A stretch of DNA of 64,000 nucleotides from Nocardioides humi (GTDB lineage: Bacteria; Actinomycetota; Actinomycetes; Propionibacteriales; Nocardioidaceae): contig NZ_CP041146.1 of NCBI RefSeq assembly GCF_006494775.1, positions 1,984,001 through 2,048,000 of the forward strand, written 5' to 3'. Below are positions 1 through 8,602 of the stretch, in pieces. Below the pieces are notes generated by a model that was given only the letters and a program-made list of their open reading frames with translations, ran no database searches and was not told the DNA's origin. Position 1 is the stretch's first letter. Every line of letters starts with the position of its first letter. The position numbers were made by a program, and so were the translations under genes.

Positions 1-57
1 AGCTTCAAGTACGAGAGCGCCGTGCACGGCGTCCATGCCCTGCCGGTCACCGTCTGA
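1..57 (+). CDS. C-terminal end of a gene cut by the window edge (possibly cytochrome P450)
   Basis: Eighteen codons remain open from the first base and close with TGA at 55-57. The tail reads HGVHALPVTV. A Gly followed a few residues later by Leu-Pro-Val-x-Val is a common ending of bacterial cytochrome P450s, and the neighbourhood is rich in P450s, so that is my best guess. Eighteen residues cannot settle a family. The next gene starts 13 bases on, with the shared GAGGAG ribosome site in between, so both are probably in one transcript. Confidence 0.35.
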   Translation, partial: SFKYESAVHGVHALPVTV

Positions 58-69
58 GGAGCGGGCTCG

Positions 70-501
70 ATGCTGCGCCACGAGGATCTGTTCCATGTCG
101 GGATCGTGGTCGAGGACCTCCAGGCCGGCATGGCGGCGTACGGCGACCCGCTGGGCCTCGACTGGCGGGAGTGCTTCTACCCGACGCCGGACGTCCTCAC
201 CCCCGAGGGCTTCCACACGATGGAGGTCGGCGCGGTCTACAGCCGCAGCGGGCCGGTCCACTACGAGCTGCTCCAGCAGCACCCCGGCGGTCTCTGGGCG
301 GATCTCGGCCTGCACCACCTGGGCTACTTCACCGACGACCTGCCCGGCGAGATCGAGCGACTGTGCGCCGCGGGGGCGACCCGTGAGGGCGTGATGCACC
401 GCGACGGCTCGCCGGTGGGCGCCTATCTCCTCCTCGACCGCACCCGGATCGAGCTCATCCCCCGCAGCGCCGCCGACCGTCTCATCGGGCCTGCCGTCTG
501 A
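70..501 (+). CDS. VOC (glyoxalase/dioxygenase fold) family protein
   Basis: A 143-residue single-domain protein. The start is typical of the vicinal-oxygen-chelate superfamily: FHVGIVVEDL near residues 8-17, then a metal-ligand-like Glu in the C-terminal strand (RIELIPR near 127-133). One beta-alpha-beta-beta-beta pair plus a second one is the usual size for a glyoxalase-4-like VOC protein. These bind a divalent metal and act as lyases, epimerases or dioxygenases; the substrate here cannot be read. GAGGAG about 8 bases upstream supports the ATG. Its stop overlaps the next ATG by one base, suggesting coupling with the isomerase-like gene. Cytoplasmic. Confidence 0.75.
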   Translation: MLRHEDLFHVGIVVEDLQAGMAAYGDPLGLDWRECFYPTPDVLTPEGFHTMEVGAVYSRSGPVHYELLQQHPGGLWADLGLHHLGYFTDDLPGEIERLCAAGATREGVMHRDGSPVGAYLLLDRTRIELIPRSAADRLIGPAV

Positions 502-1333
502 TGCCGAGCCGCGAAGGGGCCACCGTGCCGGCGCTGGGCTACGAGACGATCCAGTTCGCACCGAAGTTCACCCCGCAGCCGCCGTCGCTCGAGCGTCAGA
601 TCGACGCCGCCGCCGGAGCGGGGTTCTCCTGGATCGCCTTCGACCGGCACTCGCTCGAGGCAGCCGAGGCGACCCCCGCCGGCCTGGACGGGGTCGCCCG
701 CGCCTGCGCGCGGGCCGCTCTGCCCTGCCGGGAGATCCAGTCCCTGCGGATCCTGGCGGACCCGGACGCGACGCTGGCCGGCGTCGAGGCGCTGCGCCGG
801 CGGGTGGCGGCGCTGCGGCCCGACGTCGTACCGCTCATCCTCTTCGTCCCGCCGACCGAGGCGATCCTCGACCTGGTCCGGGAGAGCATCGCCCGCCTCC
901 GCGCGGAGCACCCCACCGTCGCCTTCGCCCTCGAGTTCAGTCCGCTGTTCCCCGTCACCGACGTGCCGTCGGCGCTGCGGGTGACCGCAGACCTGGGCGT
1001 CGAGCGCGTCGGCCTCGCCGTCGACACCTGGCACGTCTTCAACGGCACCACCGCCTGGAGCGACCTCGCCGCGCTGCGCGCCGAGCAGGTGCCGCTGATC
1101 CAGTTCAACGACCACGGTCCGCTCGGCGACACTCCGATCACCCTCGCCAAGGACCATCGGCTGCTGCCCGGAGCCGGCGTGTTCCCCTCCCCCGCTTCGT
1201 CGGCACGATGCGGGCCAACGGCATCGACGCGCTCGTGGGCGTCGAGATCGTCTCGGCGCGGATGCGCGCGTGGAGCCCCGAGCAGTTCGCCCGCTGCGCG
1301 TTCGAGGCCGCCGCGCCGTACTGGGCCCGTTGA
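501..1333 (+). CDS. Sugar phosphate isomerase/epimerase-like TIM barrel protein, apparent frameshift
   Basis: The first 230 codons give a xylose-isomerase-like TIM barrel: a WIAFD strand, an acidic ALEFSPLFP strand, VGLAVDTWH (conserved Asp and His) and PLIQFNDH. Such enzymes isomerise or epimerise sugars, or cleave related hydroxy-ketones, with a bound metal. Frame is lost around 1184-1187 in a CCCC run. Adding one C restores the family ending (a VGTMRANGIDALVGVEIVSA-type strand) and a stop at 1331-1333, giving about 277 residues. I read this as one missing base. ATG at 501 overlaps the previous stop; GTG at 525 with AAGGGG in front is an alternative start. A hairpin follows the stop. Confidence 0.7.
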
Positions 1334-1341
1334 CCGACCCC

Positions 1342-1359
1342 TGCCCGGCCGGCCGGGCA
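1342..1359. terminator. Perfect 18-bp GC palindrome after the isomerase gene
   Basis: TGCCCGGCCGGCCGGGCA is a perfect inverted repeat starting 9 bases after the TGA at 1333. It can fold into a very stable hairpin on either strand. No T-run follows, as is usual for actinobacterial terminators. It may attenuate transcription into the alcohol dehydrogenase, or protect the upstream mRNA end. Confidence 0.45.
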
Positions 1360-1403
1360 CCCTGAACCCGAGAACCAAGACAGTGGACCCCGAGGAGACC
1401 TCC

Positions 1404-2448
1404 ATGAGCCAGATGAACGCCTACCGCATCGTCGACTGGGGGAAGGGCGCCTACGAGTCCGTCCCCGTCCCGAGCCCCGGGCCGGCGAGGTCCTGGTCGA
1501 GGTCGAGGGCGCCGGCCTGTGCGCCAGCGACCTGCACTTCCTGCACCTCCCGAGGGCGGCTGGGGCTCGGCGCCCCCGTGGACGCTGGGCCACGAGAACG
1601 CCGGCCTGGTGGCCGCCCTCGGCGACCACACCAGTCGCTTCGCGGTCGGCGACGCCGTCATCGCGACCGGCATCCGCAGCTGCGGGAGCTGCCGCTACTG
1701 CGTGCGCGGGCACGACAACCTGTGCGGCATGGCCACCGGCGGCCGCGGCGCCGGCATCGACGGCGGGTTCGCCCAGTACGTCATCGTGCCCGAGCGGGAG
1801 CTGGTGCGCCTGACGACCCTCGCGCCGCGCGAGGCCGCGCCGCTGGCCGACGCCGGGCACACGTCGTACGGCGCCGTCGCCCATGTGCTGGACCGGCTGA
1901 CCCCGGACGCCACCGCCCTGGTGATCGGGGCCGGAGGGGTCGGCTCGTACGCCGTGCAGTACCTCAAGCTGCTGACGGCCGCCCAGGTCGTCGTCGCCGA
2001 GGTGTCCGCGCCTCGTCGCGCCTACGTCACCGAGCTCGGCGCCGATGCCGCCATCGAGTCGGGACCGAGCACCGTGGAGGCGGTGCGCGACCTGACCGGT
2101 GGCCGCGGCGCCGACGCGGTCATCGACTTCGTCGGGAACGCGGCGTCCATCCAGACCGCGCTGGAGAGCGCCGCGCCGCTGGCACGGATCGCACTGGTCG
2201 GCGTGGGGGACGCCGACGTCCGGCTGTCCTGGGCGAAGGCGCCGGCGATCGGAGCCGAGGTCTCGTGGCGGATGGGCGCGACCATCGGACAGCTCGAGGA
2301 GGTCGTGTCGATCGCCGAGCGCGGACTGCTCCGCATCGACAACGAGTACTTCGCCTTCGACCAGATCGAGCATGCGATGGAGCTGCTCGGCGCCGGCGAG
2401 CTGACCGGCCGGGCGGTCATCGAGCCCGGGAGGACGACGACTGCATAG
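1404..2448 (+). CDS. Zinc-dependent medium-chain alcohol dehydrogenase, two apparent frameshifts
   Basis: Medium-chain dehydrogenase that oxidises an alcohol with NAD(P)+. Once the frame is repaired the domains are in order: GroES-like N-terminus with CASDLHF (first zinc ligand) and GHENAG (His-Glu of the active site), the structural-zinc cluster CGSCRYCVRGHDNLC, and a Rossmann domain with GAGGVGSYA. The frame changes twice near the 5' end, about 1481-1485 and 1548-1551, each explained by one missing G or C. Repaired length is about 348 residues, normal for the family. GAGGAG lies 7 bases before the ATG. It follows the VOC and isomerase genes on the same strand, probably one catabolic operon. 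Confidence 0.8.
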
Positions 2449-2550
2449 GCAGGACGCGGCCGCCGACAACGACATCTCAGCGGAGTTCGGCGTCAACGAC
2501 CGGTAGGACCCCTCGACGGATCAAGAAGAAGGAGCATACGGACGTCGACA

Positions 2551-3144
2551 GTGACCGAGCAGCCCCTGCCGCCCGCGTGATCGAGGCCGGACGTGACGCG
2601 AGCGGAATTCCATCGCGACCCTTCGCGCGCCATCGACTGGATGCATTCCCACGCGCCGACATACTGGTATGACCCCAGGCCCGACTATCACACGCCCTTC
2701 TGGATCCTCGCGAAGTCGGCAGATATTCGCGCGGTCGCGGCCGACGCTGCGACGTGGTGCAGCAGCGAGGGGACGGTGGAACCGTTCGCGACGGTCGATT
2801 GGGACCCCCTTCTCGAGATGCTCGACTTCTTCGATGCCGAGCTCGACCGACGGATGAGCGACCCACGGGACGACTACATCTCCGCCGTTGCGCACGGGAC
2901 GTTCGAGGGGCGCGGCCTCGATCGGAACGAGATGCTCATGATGTGCTGGGGCTTCCTCGTCGGGGGCGCCGAGACCACGAACAGCTTCCTGGGCGGTGGC
3001 GTTCGGGCACTCATGGACAATCCGGACCAGAAGACCCTGCTCCTCGATCCTGCCAACGTGCAGACCGCGGTCAGCGAGCTGCTGCGTTGGACGACACCGA
3101 CTCGAGCGCTCATGCGCACCGCGACGAGGGTGATCGGAACCTGA
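2551..3144 (+). pseudogene. Decayed cytochrome P450 remnant
   Basis: Two P450 pieces are joined. The front part (frame from GTG 2593) resembles a P450 N-terminus (DPRPDYHTPFWILAKSADI near residues 27-45). It then jumps straight to the I-helix (GFLVGGAETTNS near 120-130) and the K-helix ExxR (ELLRW near 163). The B-to-G helices and everything after the ExxR, including the Cys haem loop, are missing. A GTG at 2551 behind AAGAAGGAG opens a P450-like start (MTEQPLPPA) but meets a stop after 9 codons. One missing base cannot explain this, so it is a real relic. Bases 2449-2550 hold nothing else I can support. Confidence 0.7.
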
Positions 3145-3168
3145 GCCGCTCCCTGGACGAAGACGCTC

Positions 3169-3513
3169 TCAGGACCCGCCCTCCAGGTCCACGGCCCCCG
3201 GGCCGGCGGGCAGCGCCGCGACATGGGGATGGTCCTCGAGGACCCCCTCCCGGCGCCGGGCCCCGCCCGGCGAGCCGATCTCCGCGAAGACCTCCCGGCC
3301 CACCCTGACGAAGGCCTCCCACTCCTCGGGCAGCTCGCCGTCGAAGTAGATCGCCTCCTGCGGGCAGACGGGCTCACAGGCACCGCAGTCGACGCACTCG
3401 TCGGGATGGATGTAGAGGGATCGGCTCCCCTCGTAGATGCAGTCGACGGGACACTCCTCGACACACGAGCGGTCCTTGACGTCCACGCATCCGACGGTGA
3501 TCACGTAGGACAT
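3169..3513 (-). CDS. 7Fe ferredoxin ([3Fe-4S][4Fe-4S], FdxA/FdxC type)
   Basis: A small soluble electron carrier of 114 residues. The N-terminal half has the seven-iron pattern: Cys9, Cys17 and Cys21 followed by Pro ([10 protein letters not shown]), then [16 protein letters not shown] for the second cluster. The C-terminal extension with GSPGGA and DHPHVAALP is usual in actinobacterial FdxA/FdxC proteins. GAGGAG before the ATG supports the start. It probably passes electrons to a redox partner such as a P450 or a CoA-ester enzyme; the adjacent P450 is dead, so the present partner is not obvious. Confidence 0.9.
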   Translation of the reverse strand: MSYVITVGCVDVKDRSCVEECPVDCIYEGSRSLYIHPDECVDCGACEPVCPQEAIYFDGELPEEWEAFVRVGREVFAEIGSPGGARRREGVLEDHPHVAALPAGPGAVDLEGGS

Positions 3514-3541
3514 GGCGCGCCTCTCCTCGGTGGGCGACCGG

Positions 3542-4498
3542 TCATCGGCCGAGGTAGCGGGCGGGCCTCTTCTCGGCGAACGCGGCCAGGCCCTCGTAGG
3601 CGTCGTGGGACGTCGTGGCGTAGTCGAAGAAGAGCTCGGCCTCCTGGGCGAGGCCGTCGTCGAGGGGGGTGTTCTCCGCGATCGAGATCAACTTCTTCAT
3701 CTTCGCCCGACCCAACGGCGTGTGCCGCGCAGTCTGCGCAACCAACTCCAACGTCGCCTCCAACAACTCCTCCTCCGAAGCACACAACGCCACCAGACCC
3801 GCCTCCCGCGCCTCCCCAGCCGAATACAACCGACCCGTCAGCAACCACTGCGACGCCCGCGCACTCCCCAACGCCTTGACCAACCGCTGACTGCTCCCCG
3901 CACCCGGCAACTGCGCGAAATTCAGATGCCCATCACCGATCCGCGCCGAATCAGCCATCGTCACCAGATCACACGCCAACGCCAGCTCCAGACCACCCGC
4001 CACACACGCACCGTTGACCATCGCCACCGACAACGGCGCCGCCGTCTCCAACAGTCCGCACGCCGTCTCGAAGTCGTCCATGAACCGGCGAAAACGCTCC
4101 GGATCCCGATACAGCGACTGATACCCCTTCAGATCACCACCCGCCGAGAACGCCCGGCCCTTCCCGGTCAACACCACCGCATCCGGCACCACCACACCCG
4201 AATCGACACCCGAATCGACACCCGAATCGACACCCGAATCGACACCCGAATCAGCGCCCGAATCGGCCCCCTGACTCGTCAACGTCTCCAACAACCACGC
4301 CAACGCCGCGATCGTGTCCTTGTCCACCGGGTTCAACGACTCCGGCCGGTTCAACCGCACCAACGCGATGTCGACCCCACCCCGCCGCACATGCTCCAAC
4401 TCCAACAACGCATCCACCGGACCCGCACCATCCACCGACACCACATCCGACACCACCACCCCGGACCACACGGAGGAGTGCGCGCCCGTGTCGCTCAT
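3542..4498 (-). CDS. Enoyl-CoA hydratase/isomerase (crotonase) with internal repeat insert
   Basis: Crotonase-fold enzyme acting on acyl-CoA thioesters, usually hydrating an enoyl-CoA. The oxyanion-hole segments are present: FSAGGDLKG and the second Gly region [16 protein letters not shown]. The Glu usually involved in hydration is replaced in the GAGSSQRL segment, so isomerase or lyase activity is possible. The protein is 318 residues, longer than the usual 260. A run of DSGV/DSGA units (about residues 77-104), coded by a 12-bp tandem repeat, is inserted before the first oxyanion strand. Codons favour GTG, GGT and TTG more than the C-ending neighbours. It lies 8 bases upstream-to-stop from the thiolase gene and is probably co-transcribed with it. 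Confidence 0.85.
   Translation of the reverse strand: MSDTGAHSSVWSGVVVSDVVSVDGAGPVDALLELEHVRRGGVDIALVRLNRPESLNPVDKDTIAALAWLLETLTSQGADSGADSGVDSGVDSGVDSGVDSGVVVPDAVVLTGKGRAFSAGGDLKGYQSLYRDPERFRRFMDDFETACGLLETAAPLSVAMVNGACVAGGLELALACDLVTMADSARIGDGHLNFAQLPGAGSSQRLVKALGSARASQWLLTGRLYSAGEAREAGLVALCASEEELLEATLELVAQTARHTPLGRAKMKKLISIAENTPLDDGLAQEAELFFDYATTSHDAYEGLAAFAEKRPARYLGR
4201..4260 (-). repeat. 12-bp in-frame tandem repeat inside the crotonase gene
   Basis: Four perfect copies of AATCGACACCCG (4201-4248) are followed by a variant copy (4249-4260) and a decayed half copy. On the coding strand each unit reads Asp-Ser-Gly-Val. Because 12 is a multiple of three, copy number can change without breaking the frame. 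Confidence 0.95.
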
Positions 4499-4505
4499 CG
4501 GTGGC

Positions 4506-5651
4506 TCACACCAGCTCGAGGATCGTGGCGTTGGCCTGGCCGCCGCCCTCGCACATGGTCTGGAGGCCGTAGCGGATCCCGTGGGCGCGCATGTGATGGA
4601 CCATCGTGGTCATCAGCCGCGCTCCCGAGCCGCCCAGCGGGTGGCCCAGGGCGATCGCGCCGCCCACCGGGTTGAGCGTGGCGGGGTCGGCCCCCGTCTC
4701 GGCGAGCCAGGCGAGGACGACGGACGCGAAGGCCTCGTTGACCTCGAACGTGCCGATGTCGGAGATCGAGAGTCCGGCCCTGCGCAGCACCTTCTCCGTG
4801 GCCGGGATGGGACCGGTCAGCATGATGTTCGGGTCGCTCCCGGCGAGCGCCACCGAGTGGATCCGCGCGAGCGGGGTCAGCCCGAGCCGTGCGGCGGTCT
4901 CGGAGCTGGTCATCAGTACGGCGGCCGCGCCGTCGCTGATCTGCGAGGCGTTGCCGGCGTGGACGACGCCGTCCTCACGGAACGGCGTGGGCAGGGTCGC
5001 GAGCCTCTCCAGGGTGCCGCCACGGCGGATCCCCTCGTCCACGCTCACCTTCTCGCCGTCCGGGGTCGTGACCTCGACCAGCTGCTCCTGGTAGGCGCCG
5101 GCGTCGACGGCCGCCGCGGCGCGCGCGTGCGACTGCAGCGCGTACTCGTCGAGCTGGGCGCGGCTCAGGCCCCACCGCTCGGCGATGGTCTCCGCTCCCA
5201 GCCCCTGGCTCGGGAACTCGGCCGAGTAGCGCGCGGCGTACCGCAGGCCGAGGGGGGACTGCTCCCCCGCCGCCGAGCCCATGGGCACCCGGCTCATCGA
5301 CTCGACACCGCCGGCGACGACCAGGTCGTAGTGCCCGGCGACGACGCCCGCGGCGGCGAAGTGGACGGCCTGCTGGGAGGATCCGCACTGCCGGTCGACC
5401 GTGGTGCCCGGGACCGACTCCGGCCAGCCGGCCGAGAGGACGGCCGTCCGCGCGATGTCGAAGGTCTGCTCGCCGGCCTGGCTGACGCACCCCCAGACGA
5501 CGTCGTCGACCAGGCCCGGGTCGACGGCCGTGCGCTCGGCGAGCGCCTCGAGCACGGTCGCCGACAGATCGGCGGGATGCACGCCCGCCAGGCTTCCGCC
5601 CCGCTTGCCGATCGGCGTACGCACTGCCTCGACGATGACCGCGTCTCTCAT
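4506..5651 (-). CDS. Acetyl-CoA C-acyltransferase (thiolase), FadA5-like
   Basis: Thiolase that cleaves 3-ketoacyl-CoA with CoA as the last step of a beta-oxidation turn. The nucleophile Cys lies in VDRQCGSSQQA, the NEAFA and GHPLGGSGAR motifs carry the active-site Asn and His, and CEGGGQANA holds the second Cys. About 381 residues, full length. The frame opens further upstream (ATG 5678), but homology begins at MRDAVIVEAVRTPIGK, so I place the start at 5651. The VDRQCGSSQQA type is frequent in thiolases of steroid side-chain breakdown, but substrate is not provable here. It precedes the crotonase in the same operon. Confidence 0.88.
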   Translation of the reverse strand: MRDAVIVEAVRTPIGKRGGSLAGVHPADLSATVLEALAERTAVDPGLVDDVVWGCVSQAGEQTFDIARTAVLSAGWPESVPGTTVDRQCGSSQQAVHFAAAGVVAGHYDLVVAGGVESMSRVPMGSAAGEQSPLGLRYAARYSAEFPSQGLGAETIAERWGLSRAQLDEYALQSHARAAAAVDAGAYQEQLVEVTTPDGEKVSVDEGIRRGGTLERLATLPTPFREDGVVHAGNASQISDGAAAVLMTSSETAARLGLTPLARIHSVALAGSDPNIMLTGPIPATEKVLRRAGLSISDIGTFEVNEAFASVVLAWLAETGADPATLNPVGGAIALGHPLGGSGARLMTTMVHHMRAHGIRYGLQTMCEGGGQANATILELV

Positions 5652-5789
5652 CTTCACATCCGTTCCCCGGTGACGCATGATCCCCGTAGAGAAAGCTGCA
5701 TCACGATTTCATGTTCTGATCGATGCTACACGGAAGAGCATTCGTTATACTAGAAGTCGATTCGGACAAATGGGAAAGGGGCAGGCCCC
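5652..5789. promoter_or_regulatory. Divergent promoter region between thiolase and quinone oxidoreductase
   Basis: This AT-richer stretch separates two divergent genes. TATACT at 5746-5751 is a good -10 box for the rightward gene, 38 bases before its ATG; I see no convincing -35 at 17-18 bases. GGAAAGGGG just before 5790 is the ribosome site. No clear operator palindrome was found. Confidence 0.4.
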
Positions 5790-6755
5790 ATGCAGGCGAT
5801 CGTCGTGGAGTCACTCGGGTCGGCCGAGGTGCTCCGGCCAGGAGAGGTCCCCCCTCCCGAGCCCGGCGCCGGAGAGCTGCTCGTGCGGGTCGCGGCCGCC
5901 GGCGTGAACTTCATGGACGTGCGCCAGCGCCGGGGCATCGGTCCGCCACGTCCGGTCCCGTTCGTGCCCGGATGGGAGGGCAGCGGCACGGTGGTCGAGG
6001 TCGGCGACGACGTCACCGGGCTCGCCGTCGGCGACCGCGTCGCCTGGAACATGACCGGATCGAGCTACGCCGAGCAGGTGCTGGTCGCCGCCGGCGGCGC
6101 CGTGCCCGTCCCCGACGGCATCGGCGACCTGACCGCCGCGGCCGTCATGATCCAGGGCCTGACCAGCCATCACCTGGCCGCGGTCGCCGCGCGGGTCCTG
6201 GACCGGCCCGGCCGGGTCCTCGTGCACGCGGCGGCCGGCGGCGTCGGCTCCCTGCTGACCCAGATGCTCCGCCGGCAGGGGCACCACGTCGTCGGGACCG
6301 TGTCCGCGCCGGCCAAGGCCGCGGCCGCCGCGCGCGGCGCCGACGAGGTCGTCGTGGCCGGGGCCGGGGAGCTCGAGGAGGCGCTCGCCCAGCGGTACGG
6401 CGAGGCCGGCTTCGACGCGGTGTACGACGGCGTCGGCGCGGCGACCTTCCCGGCCAGCCTCCGCCAGGTGCGGTCCGAGGGGCTCCTCGCCTACTTCGGC
6501 CAGGCGAGCGGCCCGGTGCCGCCGGTCGACCTGTTCGACCTGCCGAGGAGCATCCTGCTGACCAAGCCCGTGGTGCTCGACCACGTGCCCGCGCCCGAGC
6601 GCCTGCGCGCGGTCAGCTCCGAGCTGTTCTCCTGGATCGCCGACGGCAGCCTGATCGCCCCGGAGACCAGCGTCTATCCCCTCGCCGAGGCCGCGGCGGC
6701 ACATGTCGCGCTGGAGTCGCGCGCCAGCACCGGCAAGCTGCTCCTCGTGCCCTGA
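5790..6755 (+). CDS. Zinc-free quinone oxidoreductase / MDR-family NADPH reductase
   Basis: A 321-residue medium-chain reductase without zinc ligands. It has the quinone-oxidoreductase start (AAGVNFMDVRQRRG near 34-47), the NADPH Rossmann motif AAAGGVGSLL near 150-159, and VYDGVG near 210-215, where alcohol dehydrogenases have other residues. Family members reduce quinones or activated C=C bonds with NADPH. It is alone in its orientation and divergent from the thiolase/crotonase pair. Cytoplasmic. Confidence 0.85.
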   Translation: MQAIVVESLGSAEVLRPGEVPPPEPGAGELLVRVAAAGVNFMDVRQRRGIGPPRPVPFVPGWEGSGTVVEVGDDVTGLAVGDRVAWNMTGSSYAEQVLVAAGGAVPVPDGIGDLTAAAVMIQGLTSHHLAAVAARVLDRPGRVLVHAAAGGVGSLLTQMLRRQGHHVVGTVSAPAKAAAAARGADEVVVAGAGELEEALAQRYGEAGFDAVYDGVGAATFPASLRQVRSEGLLAYFGQASGPVPPVDLFDLPRSILLTKPVVLDHVPAPERLRAVSSELFSWIADGSLIAPETSVYPLAEAAAAHVALESRASTGKLLLVP

Positions 6756-6773
6756 CGACGGGGGCCGGTCCGG

Positions 6774-7280
6774 TCAGTCCCGGCCGGCCGAGGGAGCCGT
6801 GGCGTAGACGTACGGCTCCGCCTCGGCCAGAGCCCTCGCCACGACGTCCTGGTCGACCGCATCGGCCAGCGCGGCCGCACCTGCCTCGCGCAGCATGGGG
6901 GCGATCCGCCGGCCGAGCCGGTCGAGGACCCAGTCGCGGATGTCGCCGTTGGCCACCGAGTCGAACGGCAGCTGGTGCCACATCCCGTTCATCGTGACGC
7001 ACTCGGCGTAGCCGGAGATGCGCAGGTACTCCATCGAGATCTCCACGCCGGCATCGCGCAGCTCGTGCAGGTGGTGGTAGTGGTAGTGCGGCTCCCGCTC
7101 GAAGCAGTCGAACCTGAGGTAGTCCCGACCGGTGCTGGTCTCGTTGACGTACACCGAGACGCCACGGTCGTAGTAGCCCTCCTCGCGGATCTTCTTCAGG
7201 ATCTCCGCGACGCCGGGCTGTCCCTCGTACTTCAGCATCGCCTGCTCGGTGAACTCGCGGTGGATGACCTTGATCGTCAC
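6774..7280 (-). CDS. Conserved-looking protein of unknown function, 168 aa
   Basis: I do not recognise the family. The protein is soluble, acidic, and rich in His and aromatic residues in the middle (REPHYHYHHLHELRD near residues 61-75), a possible metal site. No signal peptide or membrane segment. It starts with GTG whose last two bases lie in the stop (TGA) of a 23-codon ORF, a GTGA overlap, so translation is probably coupled. It lies with a flavin reductase and a P450 on the same strand, suggesting a role in the same oxidation pathway. Confidence 0.6.
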   Translation of the reverse strand: MTIKVIHREFTEQAMLKYEGQPGVAEILKKIREEGYYDRGVSVYVNETSTGRDYLRFDCFEREPHYHYHHLHELRDAGVEISMEYLRISGYAECVTMNGMWHQLPFDSVANGDIRDWVLDRLGRRIAPMLREAGAAALADAVDQDVVARALAEAEPYVYATAPSAGRD

Positions 7281-7348
7281 CGCCCCGCGGGGAACTCGTA
7301 GGGCTGCTCGTTCTCGACAACGACCACCGACTCGATCGTCTCGTCCAT
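7277..7348 (-). CDS. 23-residue small ORF coupled to the 168-aa gene
   Basis: ATG at 7346-7348 stands behind a strong GAGGAGGAG site at ideal spacing. The 23-residue product begins MDETIESVVVV, is acidic, and ends EFPAGR. Its TGA overlaps the GTG start of the next gene. Good ribosome site plus exact GTGA coupling argue for real translation. It could be a functional peptide or a leader that delivers ribosomes to the downstream gene. No Cys-rich or signal-like features. Confidence 0.6.
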   Translation of the reverse strand: MDETIESVVVVENEQPYEFPAGR

Positions 7349-7377
7349 CGCTCCACTCCTCCTCTGCGGTGCCGGGC

Positions 7378-8576
7378 TCAACCGGCCCGCGACGGGCCCA
7401 GGGCGTCCCGGACCAGGCCAGATGCCTGCCGGGCCGCCGCCACCAGGCTCTCCTGGTAGGTCATGATCTGCTCGTAGGTCAGCGCCGTGGCGAAGTCGAA
7501 GAGCTTCAGCGCCAGCTCCACCTCGCCCCCGGGCCGAAGACGGGGGCGCCGATCGAGCGCACCAGGTGCTCCTCGGCCGGAGCCAGGTCCTGCGGCTCGT
7601 ACAGGTCGCCGACCTCCTGCAGCAGGCTGCTCAGCCGCCGCTGCGCGTCGCTGCCGTAGCCGCCCTGGGACAGCTCCGCCAGGGTCTGGTCCACCTCGCG
7701 ATGGACCTCGGCGACGAGGCCGAGCGACCAGCCGCGCTCCCGGACGCGCTCGAGCGACTCCAGGAGGTGCGCACGAGAGACGTCGCGCTCGCGCGTGGCC
7801 TTGCCGATCCAGCGCTCGATCGCGTCGGGCCCCGACCAGGCGACGTACAGGCTGCCGTACGGCGGGACCCACGGCAGCCGGGCGCCCACGCGACTCGGCG
7901 CCAGGACAGAGCCGGGCGGTGACGCGTTCGCGATCGACACCAGGTCGTCGTTGACCACGCACTGGGCGACGCACTCGACCCCCAGCTCCTCGGCCAGCCG
8001 CTCCATGAGCGGCCGGACGATATTGGCGATCCGCACGTGCTTGAGCAGGTCGTCGTCCGCCGGCGCCATGAGCGACAGGGGCGAGAAGCGACCGTAGCCG
8101 CCCTGGAAGAACAGCAGCGGCATCGCCGGGTCGCCGACGTCCATGGACGTCACCCTCCCGACGACGATGTCGTGGTCGCCGCCGTCGTAGACGGTGTGCA
8201 GCGCGCACTCGACCCAGGCGACGGCGGCGTCCAGGATCGGCTCGCCCGACGCGGACGGCCGCCACCGCACGCCGCTCCACTTCTCCGCCTCGACCTTGCC
8301 GGCGAACCTGCGGCACAGCGCCTCGTGCTCGGCGCCGAGGACGTTGACGACGAACCGCCCGGGCATGCCCATCCGACCGTAGGTCGAGGAGCCCTTGTCG
8401 GGGAGGAAGGCGACCAGCGGCGGGTCCAGCGAGACCGAGGTGAACGACCCCACGACCATGCCGATCGGCTGGCCGTCGGCTCCCGTCGTCGTGACGACGG
8501 CGACACCGGTGGGGTAGTGCCCCATGACCCGGCGGAAACGCTCGGCGTCGACCGCGGCGAGCTCACCCGACTGCAT
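7378..8576 (-). CDS. Flavin reductase fused to an IclR-like effector domain, apparent frameshift
   Basis: N-terminal ~165 residues are an HpaC-like NAD(P)H:flavin reductase: MGHYPTGVAVVTT, SFTSVSLDPPLVAF, GRFVVNVL and a final GGYGRF. They supply reduced flavin to a partner monooxygenase. The C-terminal ~200 residues resemble the ligand-binding domain of IclR regulators (GARLPWVPPYGSLYVAW, then a helical ERVRERGWSLG segment) without the DNA-binding helix-turn-helix. Frame is lost at the CCCCC run 7526-7530; one extra base gives a 399-residue protein ending at 7378. ATG 8576 fits the flavin-reductase start. It sits downstream of a P450. Confidence 0.8.
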
Positions 8577-8602
8577 GGATCTGCCCTTCTGCTCGTGTCG
8601 GC

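Noticed and set aside
501..2672. A 723-codon open frame across the isomerase and dehydrogenase region
   Set aside because: It is produced by frame breaks; past about 1190 it reads non-conserved Arg/Pro-rich shadow sequence, while the true proteins continue in other frames.
4201..4260. CRISPR-like array
   Set aside because: Units of 12 bp directly adjacent, no spacers, inside a coding gene.
4314..5753. 479-codon plus-strand ORF
   Set aside because: Antisense shadow of the thiolase gene; no ribosome site, low-complexity composition.
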